Notes under the pieces: generated by a model
The model's input: only the letters and a program-made list of their open reading frames with translations
Told to the model about the DNA's origin: nothing
Database searches by the model: none
Shown here: piece after piece, positions 18,287 through 25,670 of the stretch
Numbering within the stretch: the stretch's first letter is position 1
Layout of the letters: every line of letters starts with the position of its first letter
NCBI RefSeq assembly: GCF_008014745.1
Contig: NZ_VPFD01000035.1
Coordinates: 1-47,313 of the forward strand
Length of the DNA: 47,313 nucleotides
Direction of reading: 5' to 3'
Source: Massilia arenae
GTDB lineage: Bacteria > Pseudomonadota > Gammaproteobacteria > Burkholderiales > Burkholderiaceae_D
Position numbers and translations under genes: made by a program

Positions 18287-20110
18287 ATGAGCACTGTTGA
18301 AGTGAAAGTCCCCAACATCGGCGACTTCAAGGACGTCGAAGTGATCGAGCTGATGGTCAAGGCCGGCGACACGATCAAGGTCGACCAGTCCCTGATCACC
18401 GTCGAATCGGACAAGGCCAGCATGGAGATCCCATCGACCCACGCGGGCGTGGTGAAGGACATCTCGGTCAAGGTCGGCGACAAGATCAACGAAGGCACGC
18501 TGTTGCTGACGGTGGAAGAGTCGGGCGCCGGCGCTGCAGCTCCGGCTCCGGCAGCTGAAAAGCCTGCCGACAAGCCAGCCGCGGCGCCAGCCGCACCGAC
18601 CGAATCGCAGGCGCCAGCCAAGCCGGCGCCTGCGCCGGCCGCGCCGGCTGCCGCCGCGCCGAACGCTTCGAGCTACTCGGGCCAGGTCGACATCGAATGC
18701 GAGATGATGGTGCTGGGCGCCGGTCCTGGCGGCTACTCGGCCGCCTTCCGCGCCGCCGACCTCGGAATGAACACCGTGCTGGTCGAGAAGTACGCGACCC
18801 TGGGCGGCGTGTGCCTGAACGTCGGTTGCATTCCATCGAAGGCGCTGCTGCACGTGGCGCACATCATGGATGAAACCGCGCACATGGCCGACCTGGGCGT
18901 GGCCTTCGACAAGCCGCAAGTCGACATCGACAAGCTGCGCGCGCACAAGGACGGCGTGATCAAGAAGATGACTGGCGGCCTGGCCTTCATGGCCAAGGCG
19001 CGCAAGGTCAATGTGGTGCAGGGCGTGGGCCAGTTCCTCTCCCCGAACCACATCGAAGTCACCGGTCCTGACGGCGCCAAGAAGGTCGTGGCCTTCAAGA
19101 AGGCGATCATCGCCGCCGGTTCGTCGGTCGTCAAATTGCCGTTCGTGCCGGAAGATCCGCGCATCGTCGATTCGACCGGCGCACTGGAGCTGCGCCAGGT
19201 GCCGAAGAAGATGCTGGTCATCGGCGGCGGCATCATCGGCCTGGAAATGGCGACCGTCTATTCGTCGCTCGGTTCGCGCATCGACGTGGTCGAGATGATG
19301 GACGGCCTGATGCAGGGCGCCGACCGCGAGGCCGTCAAGGTCTGGCAGAAGTTCAACGCCCACCGCTTCGACAACATCATGACCAAGACCAAGACCGTCG
19401 GCGTGGAAGCGCTGCCGGAAGGGATCAAGGTTACCTTCGAAGCGGCCGAAGCCGGCGCGACGTCGCCAGAACCGCAGCTGTACGACCTGGTGCTGGTGGC
19501 CGTGGGCCGCAGCCCGAACGGCAAGAAGATCTCGGCCGACAAGGCCGGCGTGACGGTGAGCGATCGCGGCTTCATTTCGGTCGATAGCCAGATGCGCACC
19601 AATGTGCCGCACATTTTCGCCATCGGCGACCTGGTGGGCCAGCCGATGCTGGCGCACAAGGCGGTGCACGAGGCGCACGTGGCGGCCGAAGCGGCCCTGG
19701 ACAAGAAGACCCACTTCGACGCCAAGGTCATTCCGTCGGTCGCGTACACCGATCCCGAAGTGGCATGGGTCGGTCTTACCGAGGATGAAGCCAAGCAGAA
19801 GGGCATCAAGGTCGAGAAGGGCCACTTCCCATGGAACGCCAGCGGCCGCGCTGTGGCCAACGGCCGCGACGAAGGCTTCACCAAGCTGCTGTTCGACGCC
19901 GAGACCCACCGCATCGTCGGCGGCACCATCGTCGGCACCAATGCCGGCGACATGATCGGCGAGATCGCGCTGGCGATCGAGATGGGCGCGGACGGCGTGG
20001 ACATCGGCAAGACCATCCACCCGCACCCGACCCTGGGCGAGTCGATCGGCATGGCGGCGGAAGCCTACGAAGGCGTCTGCACCGATTTGCCGCCGCCGAA
20101 GAAGCGTTGA
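18287..20110 (+). CDS. lpdA: Dihydrolipoyl dehydrogenase E3 with N-terminal lipoyl domain
   Basis: The 607-residue E3 reoxidises dihydrolipoyl groups to make NADH. Residues 1-76 form a lipoyl domain (K43 in DKASM), followed by an Ala/Pro linker. The flavoprotein proper starts near residue 138 with the FAD fold GAGPGGYSAAFRAADLG. The redox disulfide is C176-LNVG-C181, the NAD fold is GGGIIGLEMATVYSSLG, and the catalytic pair H580/E585 lies in HPHPTLGES. E3 with a lipoyl arm is known in several betaproteobacteria and Neisseria, in contrast to the plain E. coli Lpd. It is the last gene of the operon; a terminator follows 22 bases after its stop. Confidence 0.96.
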   Translation: MSTVEVKVPNIGDFKDVEVIELMVKAGDTIKVDQSLITVESDKASMEIPSTHAGVVKDISVKVGDKINEGTLLLTVEESGAGAAAPAPAAEKPADKPAAAPAAPTESQAPAKPAPAPAAPAAAAPNASSYSGQVDIECEMMVLGAGPGGYSAAFRAADLGMNTVLVEKYATLGGVCLNVGCIPSKALLHVAHIMDETAHMADLGVAFDKPQVDIDKLRAHKDGVIKKMTGGLAFMAKARKVNVVQGVGQFLSPNHIEVTGPDGAKKVVAFKKAIIAAGSSVVKLPFVPEDPRIVDSTGALELRQVPKKMLVIGGGIIGLEMATVYSSLGSRIDVVEMMDGLMQGADREAVKVWQKFNAHRFDNIMTKTKTVGVEALPEGIKVTFEAAEAGATSPEPQLYDLVLVAVGRSPNGKKISADKAGVTVSDRGFISVDSQMRTNVPHIFAIGDLVGQPMLAHKAVHEAHVAAEAALDKKTHFDAKVIPSVAYTDPEVAWVGLTEDEAKQKGIKVEKGHFPWNASGRAVANGRDEGFTKLLFDAETHRIVGGTIVGTNAGDMIGEIALAIEMGADGVDIGKTIHPHPTLGESIGMAAEAYEGVCTDLPPPKKR

Positions 20111-20132
20111 TCGCGGCAAGCGCATGACAGGA

Positions 20133-20161
20133 ACGGGACCAGCGATGGTCCCGTTTTTTTA
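20133..20161 (+). terminator. Intrinsic terminator of the aceE-aceF-lpdA operon
   Basis: ACGGGACCA (20133-20141), loop GCGA, TGGTCCCGT (20146-20154), then a run of T. The stem is 9 bp and perfect. The T-run runs into the last codon of the convergent response-regulator gene, so the terminator lies between two convergent operons. Confidence 0.9.
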
Positions 20162-20944
20162 CATCTGCCGGAACACGTCCATGTAGTTGCGGCTCACCAC
20201 CAGCTGCTCATCGCGTCCCTTGAGCTTCACATGCAGCCGCCCGCGAAAATCGGTGCGCGTGCCCGCCACGTGGCGCGCCGCCACGATCACGCCACGGTGG
20301 ATCTGCCAGAACTGTTGCGGATCGAGCTGTTCCTTCAACTGCCGCAGCGGCGTGCGGATCAGGCTTTCGCCGTCCGGCAGGAACACGCTGGTGTACTTGT
20401 CATTGCTCTGGAAGTAGATCACTTCTTCTACCGCGATCAGGCGCGTTTCCTGGCCCGAGGCGGCGCGGATCCATTGCAGCGGCGCCGGCGTGGCGGCGGC
20501 CGCGGGAACACCGGCCCCGAGCTGGCGCAGCAGCGCTTGCAGCGCATCCGCCGGCAGCGCGGGCATCGGTGCCGAAAGGGTAGCGCGCAGCCGCTCCACG
20601 GTACGCGCCAGCCGCTCCTGGCGTATCGGTTTCAGCAAATAATCGAAGGCCTCGTGCTCGAAGGCCTGGGCCGCGTAATGTTCGTGCGCGGTGGTGAACA
20701 CCACGCGCGGAGGATTGCCGCCGGCGCACAGGCGCGCGGCCAGGTCGATCCCGGTCAGGCCCGGCATCTGGATGTCGAGGAAGACCACCTGCGGCGCCAG
20801 CTCGTCGATCAGGCGCAGCGCTTCGATGCCGTTCGGCGCGCGTACGATGTCGAGCCCGGGCCAGGCCTCGAGCAGCTGGGTGGCGAGATAGTCGAGCAGA
20901 TGCGGCTCGTCGTCGGCGATCAGGGCAAGGCAGCGGTCGATGAT
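20159..20944 (-). CDS. LytTR-family response regulator (no standard start codon)
   Basis: The product has a receiver domain followed by a LytTR DNA-binding domain. Counting from the ATC at 20942-20944, the receiver has the acid pocket D11/D12 (LALIADDEP), phospho-acceptor D57 (VVFLDIQMPG), the FTTAHEHYA switch residues and the K of YLLKPI. The LytTR part begins at about residue 160 (WIRAASGQETRLI) and has ISFQSNDK-like and FWQIHRGVIVA segments. No ATG, GTG or TTG occurs in frame between the kinase stop region and the receiver: the first is a GTG at 20788, which would remove 52 residues including the acid pocket. GAGGTG lies just before tandem ATC codons at 20939-20944. The start therefore looks non-canonical or mutated, or the base call is wrong. 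Confidence 0.8.
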   Translation of the reverse strand: MIDRCLALIADDEPHLLDYLATQLLEAWPGLDIVRAPNGIEALRLIDELAPQVVFLDIQMPGLTGIDLAARLCAGGNPPRVVFTTAHEHYAAQAFEHEAFDYLLKPIRQERLARTVERLRATLSAPMPALPADALQALLRQLGAGVPAAAATPAPLQWIRAASGQETRLIAVEEVIYFQSNDKYTSVFLPDGESLIRTPLRQLKEQLDPQQFWQIHRGVIVAARHVAGTRTDFRGRLHVKLKGRDEQLVVSRNYMDVFRQM

Positions 20945-22077
20945 GTCACCTCGGTCTGTGAAAGGGGAAGCAGCAGGCGCGCGACCACGCCGCCGCCGGG
21001 ATTGTCGAGCAGTTCCAGGCGGGCGCCAGGCCCGTGCAGCTGACGCACACGCTCGCGCAGGTTCGAGAGGCCGACGCCGCCGCCGGGCCGTGGCGGCGCG
21101 GCCACCAGCCCGCGGCCGCTGTCACGCACCTCGACCCTCAGCACGCCTTCATCGACGGCGGCGCGCAGCACGATCTCGCCGCCGTCCACCTTCGGCTCCA
21201 GCCCGTGCATGACGGCGTTCTCCACCAGCGGCTGGACCAGCATCGGTGCGATCGGCAGGGCGCGGCAGGCATCGTCGGCCTCGATGCGCCAGCGCAGGCG
21301 CGCGCCCATGCGCACGCCCAGCACGTCGAGGTAGCTTGCCGCGAGATCCAGCTCCGCGCCGAGCGTGGCGCTGCCGGCGCGGCTGGCGGCCAGGCTGGCG
21401 CGCAGGTAGTCGATGAAGCGTTCCAGCATGCGTTTCGCATCGACCGGCTGGCTGTCGATCAGGCTGACCACGTTGGCCAGCGTGTTGTACAGGAAGTGCG
21501 GCTCGATCTGGGCCTGCAGCGCGCGCAGCTGGGCCTCGGCCAGCAGGCGCGCCGTGGTCGCCATCTGTTCTTGCCGGCGCGCTTCCAGGGTCTGGCGTTC
21601 GATGCGGCGCTCGCCGGCTACCAGCACCGCCAGCATGGCCGCGCCGATGACCAGGCCGAGCGCCAGCAAGCCCGTAAACGCATCGGAATGCATGGCCGGC
21701 AGCGCGCCCCGAAGGATGGCGCCCGACAGGACGAGGCCGAAGGCGGCGCACAGGGCGATGGCGGCCAGTTCGAGCAGGCGCGCGACGAGCCGGCTGGCGG
21801 TCGGCGGCACGACTATTTCCAGCAGCCGCAGTGCGCCGTGGATGGGGAAGCCGATACTCTGCGAAGCCAGCAGGCTGTAGCCGAACATGGTGTGAAACGA
21901 CGAGGGCCAGTTGCCGAAGGTCTGCAATACCACCGTGATCGCGAATGCGATCAGGGTATTCCACAGCGCGGTGTAGAGCAGGTCGCGCATGGCCGAGCGC
22001 GGCCAGCGCCGGAATACCGGGAACAGTTCAAGCGGATGGCCGCGCCTGCGCGCCAGGGTCGGGGTGGCTGTATTCAT
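20920..22077 (-). CDS. LytS/YehU-type membrane histidine kinase
   Basis: The 385-residue sensor kinase has about four transmembrane helices in residues 30-155. The His_kinase domain has H194 in QIEPHFLYNTLANVVSLI, and the ATPase has its N-box in LVENAVMHGLEP and glycine motifs VRDSGRGL and GVGLSNLRERVRQLHG. This is the HPK family that pairs with LytTR regulators. The ATG overlaps the carotenoid oxygenase stop (ATGA), and its 3' end overlaps the response-regulator gene by about 25 bases. The sensed signal is unknown; no extracellular sensor domain is present, so sensing is probably in the membrane. Confidence 0.9.
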   Translation of the reverse strand: MNTATPTLARRRGHPLELFPVFRRWPRSAMRDLLYTALWNTLIAFAITVVLQTFGNWPSSFHTMFGYSLLASQSIGFPIHGALRLLEIVVPPTASRLVARLLELAAIALCAAFGLVLSGAILRGALPAMHSDAFTGLLALGLVIGAAMLAVLVAGERRIERQTLEARRQEQMATTARLLAEAQLRALQAQIEPHFLYNTLANVVSLIDSQPVDAKRMLERFIDYLRASLAASRAGSATLGAELDLAASYLDVLGVRMGARLRWRIEADDACRALPIAPMLVQPLVENAVMHGLEPKVDGGEIVLRAAVDEGVLRVEVRDSGRGLVAAPPRPGGGVGLSNLRERVRQLHGPGARLELLDNPGGGVVARLLLPLSQTEVTSSTAALP

Positions 22078-23558
22078 GCTGCTAGGAAATTACCATGAAA
22101 GCAGTGCGGCGCGCGATAGGGGAGTCGCGCCATTGCCACGGGACCATCCTTGACGCCGGCGGCATCGAACACCGTCATCACGGTCTGCCTGGTGCGCAAG
22201 TCCTGGGCCACGCCGACCAGGTAGCCGTCGGTTTCCGAGCGCGCGTTGCGGCGCGGGACCAGCACGTGCTCTTCTACCTGCCAGCCGGCGCCGAAGGCGT
22301 AGCCATCGACCTTGCCGCTATCCGTATCGACCAGATTGACGCTGTCGAGCCTGAGGTCGGGCGAGGCGCCGCTGGCGCCCAGCAGGGCCAGGCGGCGGTG
22401 GCGCGCCATCGCCACCTGCGGCATCACGCGCGGGAATTCGCTGGTGCCGAACAGGCGATCGGTGCGCGCCTGGCCGCTAGCATAGTCCAGCGTGATCTGC
22501 ACCGCGCGGCTGCGCGGCGGCGTGTGCTCCCCGCGCATCACGCTGCCCACTTCGGCCAGCGCATCGCCCTCGTGCAGCACCACGTCGAAGCGGGTGCAGT
22601 CGCCGTCTTCCCACGCATTCCCGAAGTGGAACACCATCTGCGGCGGCAGCTCGAATACCTGGCGCAGCGCCAGCGTGTCCTTGGCCACCACGATCACCCG
22701 CGCCGGACGTGCGGCGTTCCCGCTTCCGGCCCATCTATGGCGGTCGGCGAAACTCCGGCCGGCATCGTTCTGCAGATCGTAGGGCGGCACAACGAAGATC
22801 AGGTGCTTTGCGCTGACGACGAAATCATGCACCAGCGCCAGTTGCGGTACCGGGAGCACGGCGGTGCGCAGCACCTCGCCCTTGGCGCTGATCTGGTAAA
22901 GCGCCAGGCGGTTGGCGCCGGGCAGGGTGCCAAAATTCCACATGCCGCCCTGCGGATCGAGCTTGGGGTGGGCCGAGAACGGCATCGCACGCAACTCATC
23001 GCTCCAGGTTTTTATCCCGCGTGTAGCCAGCGTGTCCGGATCGAGCTCGGTCGCCGAGCCGCCTTCCCACAGCGCATACAGGCGGCCGTCATAGGGCAGC
23101 AGGCTGGTGTTGGCGGCGTTCATGGTGTCGTTGTCGCGCACGCCCCGGCGCGTCACGAGCGTGCCGAAGGCCGGATACAGGAACTGGCCGGCCGCGCTTT
23201 CGTCGATGTAGCGCTGGGTCTCGACGAAGCGGCCGCGGTGGTGCACCTTGCCGTCGCCCACAATCCAGGCCTGGACGAAGCCGTCGCCGTCGAACCAGTG
23301 GTGATAGCGTTCGCCACCCAGCTCGAAGCGGCCCGGCCCGTTGCGATAGAAGGTGCCGCGAAGGTCGCGCGGCAGGCGGCCCTTGACGACGGCGTCGCCT
23401 CCCTGGCTGCCGGCCTGGTTGGCGTAGACCGCCAGCGACGGGTCGCGTGCCAGGGCGGCGTGGAAGCGTTGGTAGGTGGCCTCGTCGGCGCGAACCGCCG
23501 GTGCGAGGGCGAGGGCGCCGAGGGCGGCGCCGGCATGCAAAAAGGAGCGGCGGTCCAT
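22074..23558 (-). CDS. Carotenoid oxygenase family protein, Tat-exported
   Basis: The 494-residue protein has a twin-arginine leader (MDRRSFLHAGAALGALAL, cut after AVRA) and the seven-bladed carotenoid-cleavage (RPE65/CCD) fold. The four expected iron-ligand histidines are present: AHPKL near residue 198, LVHDFVV near 246, FHFGNAWE near 313, and HCFHGNF at the C-terminus. The GTFYRNGPGRFELGG opening is characteristic. The family cuts carotenoids, apocarotenoids, stilbenes or lignin-derived phenylpropenes with O2. Tat export suggests an extracytoplasmic substrate. It lies 8 bp after the DUF2141 gene and is coupled to the kinase by ATGA. Confidence 0.9.
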   Translation of the reverse strand: MDRRSFLHAGAALGALALAPAVRADEATYQRFHAALARDPSLAVYANQAGSQGGDAVVKGRLPRDLRGTFYRNGPGRFELGGERYHHWFDGDGFVQAWIVGDGKVHHRGRFVETQRYIDESAAGQFLYPAFGTLVTRRGVRDNDTMNAANTSLLPYDGRLYALWEGGSATELDPDTLATRGIKTWSDELRAMPFSAHPKLDPQGGMWNFGTLPGANRLALYQISAKGEVLRTAVLPVPQLALVHDFVVSAKHLIFVVPPYDLQNDAGRSFADRHRWAGSGNAARPARVIVVAKDTLALRQVFELPPQMVFHFGNAWEDGDCTRFDVVLHEGDALAEVGSVMRGEHTPPRSRAVQITLDYASGQARTDRLFGTSEFPRVMPQVAMARHRRLALLGASGASPDLRLDSVNLVDTDSGKVDGYAFGAGWQVEEHVLVPRRNARSETDGYLVGVAQDLRTRQTVMTVFDAAGVKDGPVAMARLPYRAPHCFHGNFLAA

Positions 23559-23566
23559 GGCCGGCC

Positions 23567-23968
23567 TCAGCGCAGGGTGACGCGGATGGCGCTGCCTTCG
23601 GCCGGCAGGTCGATGCGGGCGGCCTCGAAGGTCGGTGGGCCCATATTGCCCAGCGCATCGTTACTGAAGCCGGTTGCCTCGACCGGGATCCCCATCATGT
23701 TTTGATCCAGCTTGCCGTTGTCGTTGGCGTCGTGGTACACGGAGACGGCGTACTGGCCGGCTGCCAGGCCCTTGAACTCGAGGGTGGCGCCGACCGCGGC
23801 GCTGGCGACCTGCAAGGGGCGCTTGAGGAAGCGGTCGGCGCTGTCGAACAGCGCCACGCGGACGGCGCCGCCGTCGCCGCGCGCGCCGTCGACCTGGATC
23901 GACAGGTCGGCGGCGTGGCTGGCGGTAGCGCTGGACAGCAGGGCAAGCAGGAGGGCAAGGCGGTTCAT
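23567..23968 (-). CDS. DUF2141 domain-containing secreted protein
   Basis: A 133-residue exported protein with a signal peptide (MNRLALLLALLSSATASHA, cut before ADL). The DUF2141 pattern is clear: VDGARGDGGAVRVALFDS, then YAVSVYHDANDNGKLDQN and the MGIPVEATGFSNDA motif. These small immunoglobulin-like proteins often sit beside carotenoid-related or lipid genes; their biochemical role is not established. It is the first gene of the operon with the carotenoid oxygenase and the two-component system, and it probably carries the operon promoter in 23969-24188. Confidence 0.9.
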   Translation of the reverse strand: MNRLALLLALLSSATASHAADLSIQVDGARGDGGAVRVALFDSADRFLKRPLQVASAAVGATLEFKGLAAGQYAVSVYHDANDNGKLDQNMMGIPVEATGFSNDALGNMGPPTFEAARIDLPAEGSAIRVTLR

Positions 23969-24188
23969 GGAAGGCTCCGTTGAGTGGTCGGTAGGGCCAT
24001 TCTGGAAGAGCGAACCGGGCCCCGCCGCGGTTTGCGACGAAGCGGCGCCTGTCGGCGCGAGTTGCAGGCATGCGGCGCCAGTTGCCTTGCCCGCGTGCGC
24101 CGCTTGCCAGCGCCTGCCAAAAGCCTATGATGAGAAGATGCGGCGGCAAGCCGACTTGCCGCGTCCGTGTTCAGCTCAGGAGGGCAAG

Positions 24189-24512
24189 ATGGACGAGCAC
24201 TGCAACGAGTACGTCGGGACCGTCTACGTGTTACCGGAAACCCGCTGTTTCGAACTCCATACCACGGTCCATGGCGCGCCGGCGACCATCACCGGCACGG
24301 TATCCCAGCTGCTGGCCTCGCAATTCAGCCAGTACGTGCCGGGCGCCATCGGCACCGTCGATCCGCAGCAGGTGGCGGTGCGGCCGCGGCGGGTCGAGGT
24401 ACTCACGCGCGAACTGCACGAGCGCCACCGCGCGCCGCGCAAGGTGCATCTGCTCACGCGCGTGCATGACGTGGAAGAGCAGGCCAGACCAGTACCCGTG
24501 TCGGCCATTTGA
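24189..24512 (+). CDS. Hypothetical protein, 107 aa
   Basis: I do not recognise the family. The product is soluble, with an N-terminal beta-rich half (NEYVGTVYVLPETRCFELHTTVHG), a middle with the motif TVSQLLASQFSQYVPG, and a basic tail (RPRRVEVLTRELHERHRAPRK). A perfect AGGAGG at 24178-24183 five bases upstream of the ATG strongly supports this start over the longer frame. It is convergent with the small gene 24580-24765; the terminator between them serves the other strand. Confidence 0.65.
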   Translation: MDEHCNEYVGTVYVLPETRCFELHTTVHGAPATITGTVSQLLASQFSQYVPGAIGTVDPQQVAVRPRRVEVLTRELHERHRAPRKVHLLTRVHDVEEQARPVPVSAI

Positions 24513-24526
24513 AGGCGCTACAAATG

Positions 24527-24559
24527 AAAAATGCCGCCCGGCTTGCACCGGACGGCATT
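24527..24559 (-). terminator. Intrinsic terminator of the 24580-24765 gene
   Basis: On the minus strand the arms AATGCCG and CGGCATT, extended by CCGG pairs across one mismatch, form a hairpin with a 6-base loop followed by a run of T. It lies 20 bases after the stop codon of the 61-residue protein. Confidence 0.75.
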
Positions 24560-24579
24560 GTCATGAAGGCGACTTTGCT

Positions 24580-24765
24580 TCAGCCGAAGCTGACGAAGCG
24601 CTCCGGGATATCGATCGTGCCGGCCTTGGCCGCGGCGGCATAGGTGCGCATTTCAGCGATGACCGCTTCCATCTGGTCAGCGCCAGGATTTTCGATGAAG
24701 TTCTTCATGCGTTCTTGCAGCGATGCTTGTTGATCACGCCATTCGTATCTGGACGACTTGCTCAT
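24580..24765 (-). CDS. Small conserved-looking hypothetical protein, 61 aa
   Basis: A 61-residue soluble protein beginning MSKSSRYEWRDQQASLQER and probably mostly helical, ending GTIDIPERFVSFG. The start at 24765 is chosen because GAGGAGA lies 6 bases before it. I do not recognise a family. It has its own terminator and no close partner on its strand. Confidence 0.65.
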   Translation of the reverse strand: MSKSSRYEWRDQQASLQERMKNFIENPGADQMEAVIAEMRTYAAAAKAGTIDIPERFVSFG

Positions 24766-24894
24766 GCTTTCTCCTCGCGGTCTCACCGCTGTTATTGATA
24801 TTCACGACATCCTCTGTGAAGGCTTACAGATTGCCACAAAATCATCCCTTGTGTCCGTGCGATGCCGCACTTAGTTTCGTGACTTAACATTTAT

Positions 24895-25554
24895 TTAACA
24901 ATTCTTTAGCACGCTGATATAGAACAGATCGAGCCGTGCCGTCAGCTGGCGCCGCGCTTCTTCACGGCTCGGTTCAGCGTCCGGGAACAAAAAGCGCCCG
25001 ATCGGATCGCCGCAGATACAGCCGATCAGGTGGATCGGCAGCAAATCCAGCGGCACGTCGTCGCGCAGCTGGCAGCGGATATCCGGGCGTGCAAAGAAGC
25101 GGTGCAGCGTCTCGCGCGTCAGGCGCGGCCCGCCTTCGTAAAACGCTTCCGCCAGTTCCGGATTGCTGCCGGCCTCGGCGATCACCACGCGCTGCATGGC
25201 CATCGTATCGGGGTCGACCAGCAAATCGTAAAAGCTGCGCGCGAAGTCGTCGACGATCTCGCGCAGCGGCCGGGTGTCGATGTCCATATTGTGCCCGGCA
25301 AACAGGCGTTCTCGCCGTGAGGCGAGCACGGCCTTGAGCAGGCCGGCCTTGCCGCCGAACTTCACATAGATCGTGCGCACCGCCACCCGCGCCTCGCGGG
25401 CGATGGCTTCCAGGCTGACCTTGGTATAGCCATGGCGCAGGATGAGGCAGCCCGCGGCGTGGATCAATTCCTGGGTGCGGGCCTCGACTTCCGACGCCTT
25501 CGGACGTCCGGCGGATTTGACGGTGGCGGGTATTTCACTCTGTGCTTTGCTCAT
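24895..25554 (-). CDS. TetR/AcrR-family transcriptional regulator
   Basis: A 219-residue regulator with an N-terminal TetR helix-turn-helix: TQELIHAAGCLILRHGYTKVSLEAIAREARVAVRTIYVKFGGK (about residues 24-66), followed by an all-helical ligand and dimer domain. The start (MSKAQSE) is chosen over a 30-residue extension that would run through the intergenic operator. It is divergent from the emrA-like gene, and the 24-bp operator (25578-25601) lies between the two. By family rule it should repress the efflux operon and often itself, being released by the exported compound. Confidence 0.92.
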   Translation of the reverse strand: MSKAQSEIPATVKSAGRPKASEVEARTQELIHAAGCLILRHGYTKVSLEAIAREARVAVRTIYVKFGGKAGLLKAVLASRRERLFAGHNMDIDTRPLREIVDDFARSFYDLLVDPDTMAMQRVVIAEAGSNPELAEAFYEGGPRLTRETLHRFFARPDIRCQLRDDVPLDLLPIHLIGCICGDPIGRFLFPDAEPSREEARRQLTARLDLFYISVLKNC

Positions 25555-25577
25555 GGCAAAGACTCTAGTGCAAACTA

Positions 25578-25601
25578 AAATGAAACGCAACCGTTTCATT
25601 T
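25578..25601. promoter_or_regulatory. TetR operator candidate between regulator and efflux operon
   Basis: AAATGAAACG-CAAC-CGTTTCATTT is a perfect 10-base inverted repeat with a 4-base centre. It lies 23 bp from the TetR start codon and ends one base before the -35 box of the efflux promoter. A related half-site (CATTTCATTT) recurs at 25642-25651. The pattern and position fit a repressor site that blocks both promoters. Confidence 0.75.
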
Positions 25602-25602
25602 C

Positions 25603-25631
25603 TTGACTTCCGTGTATTGCTGGCAAATAAT
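25603..25631 (+). promoter_or_regulatory. Predicted sigma-70 promoter of the efflux operon
   Basis: TTGACT (25603-25608), a 17-base spacer and AATAAT (25626-25631) form a near-consensus promoter directly next to the palindrome. The predicted leader before the ATG at 25671 is about 35 bases. Confidence 0.7.
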
Positions 25632-25670
25632 GCGATGAATCCATTTCATTTCATTTTCCGGAGCTTTTCC

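Noticed and set aside
20159..20788. GTG 20788 as start of the LytTR regulator
   Set aside because: It removes the acid-pocket residues of the receiver, which are clearly conserved in the upstream translated frame.
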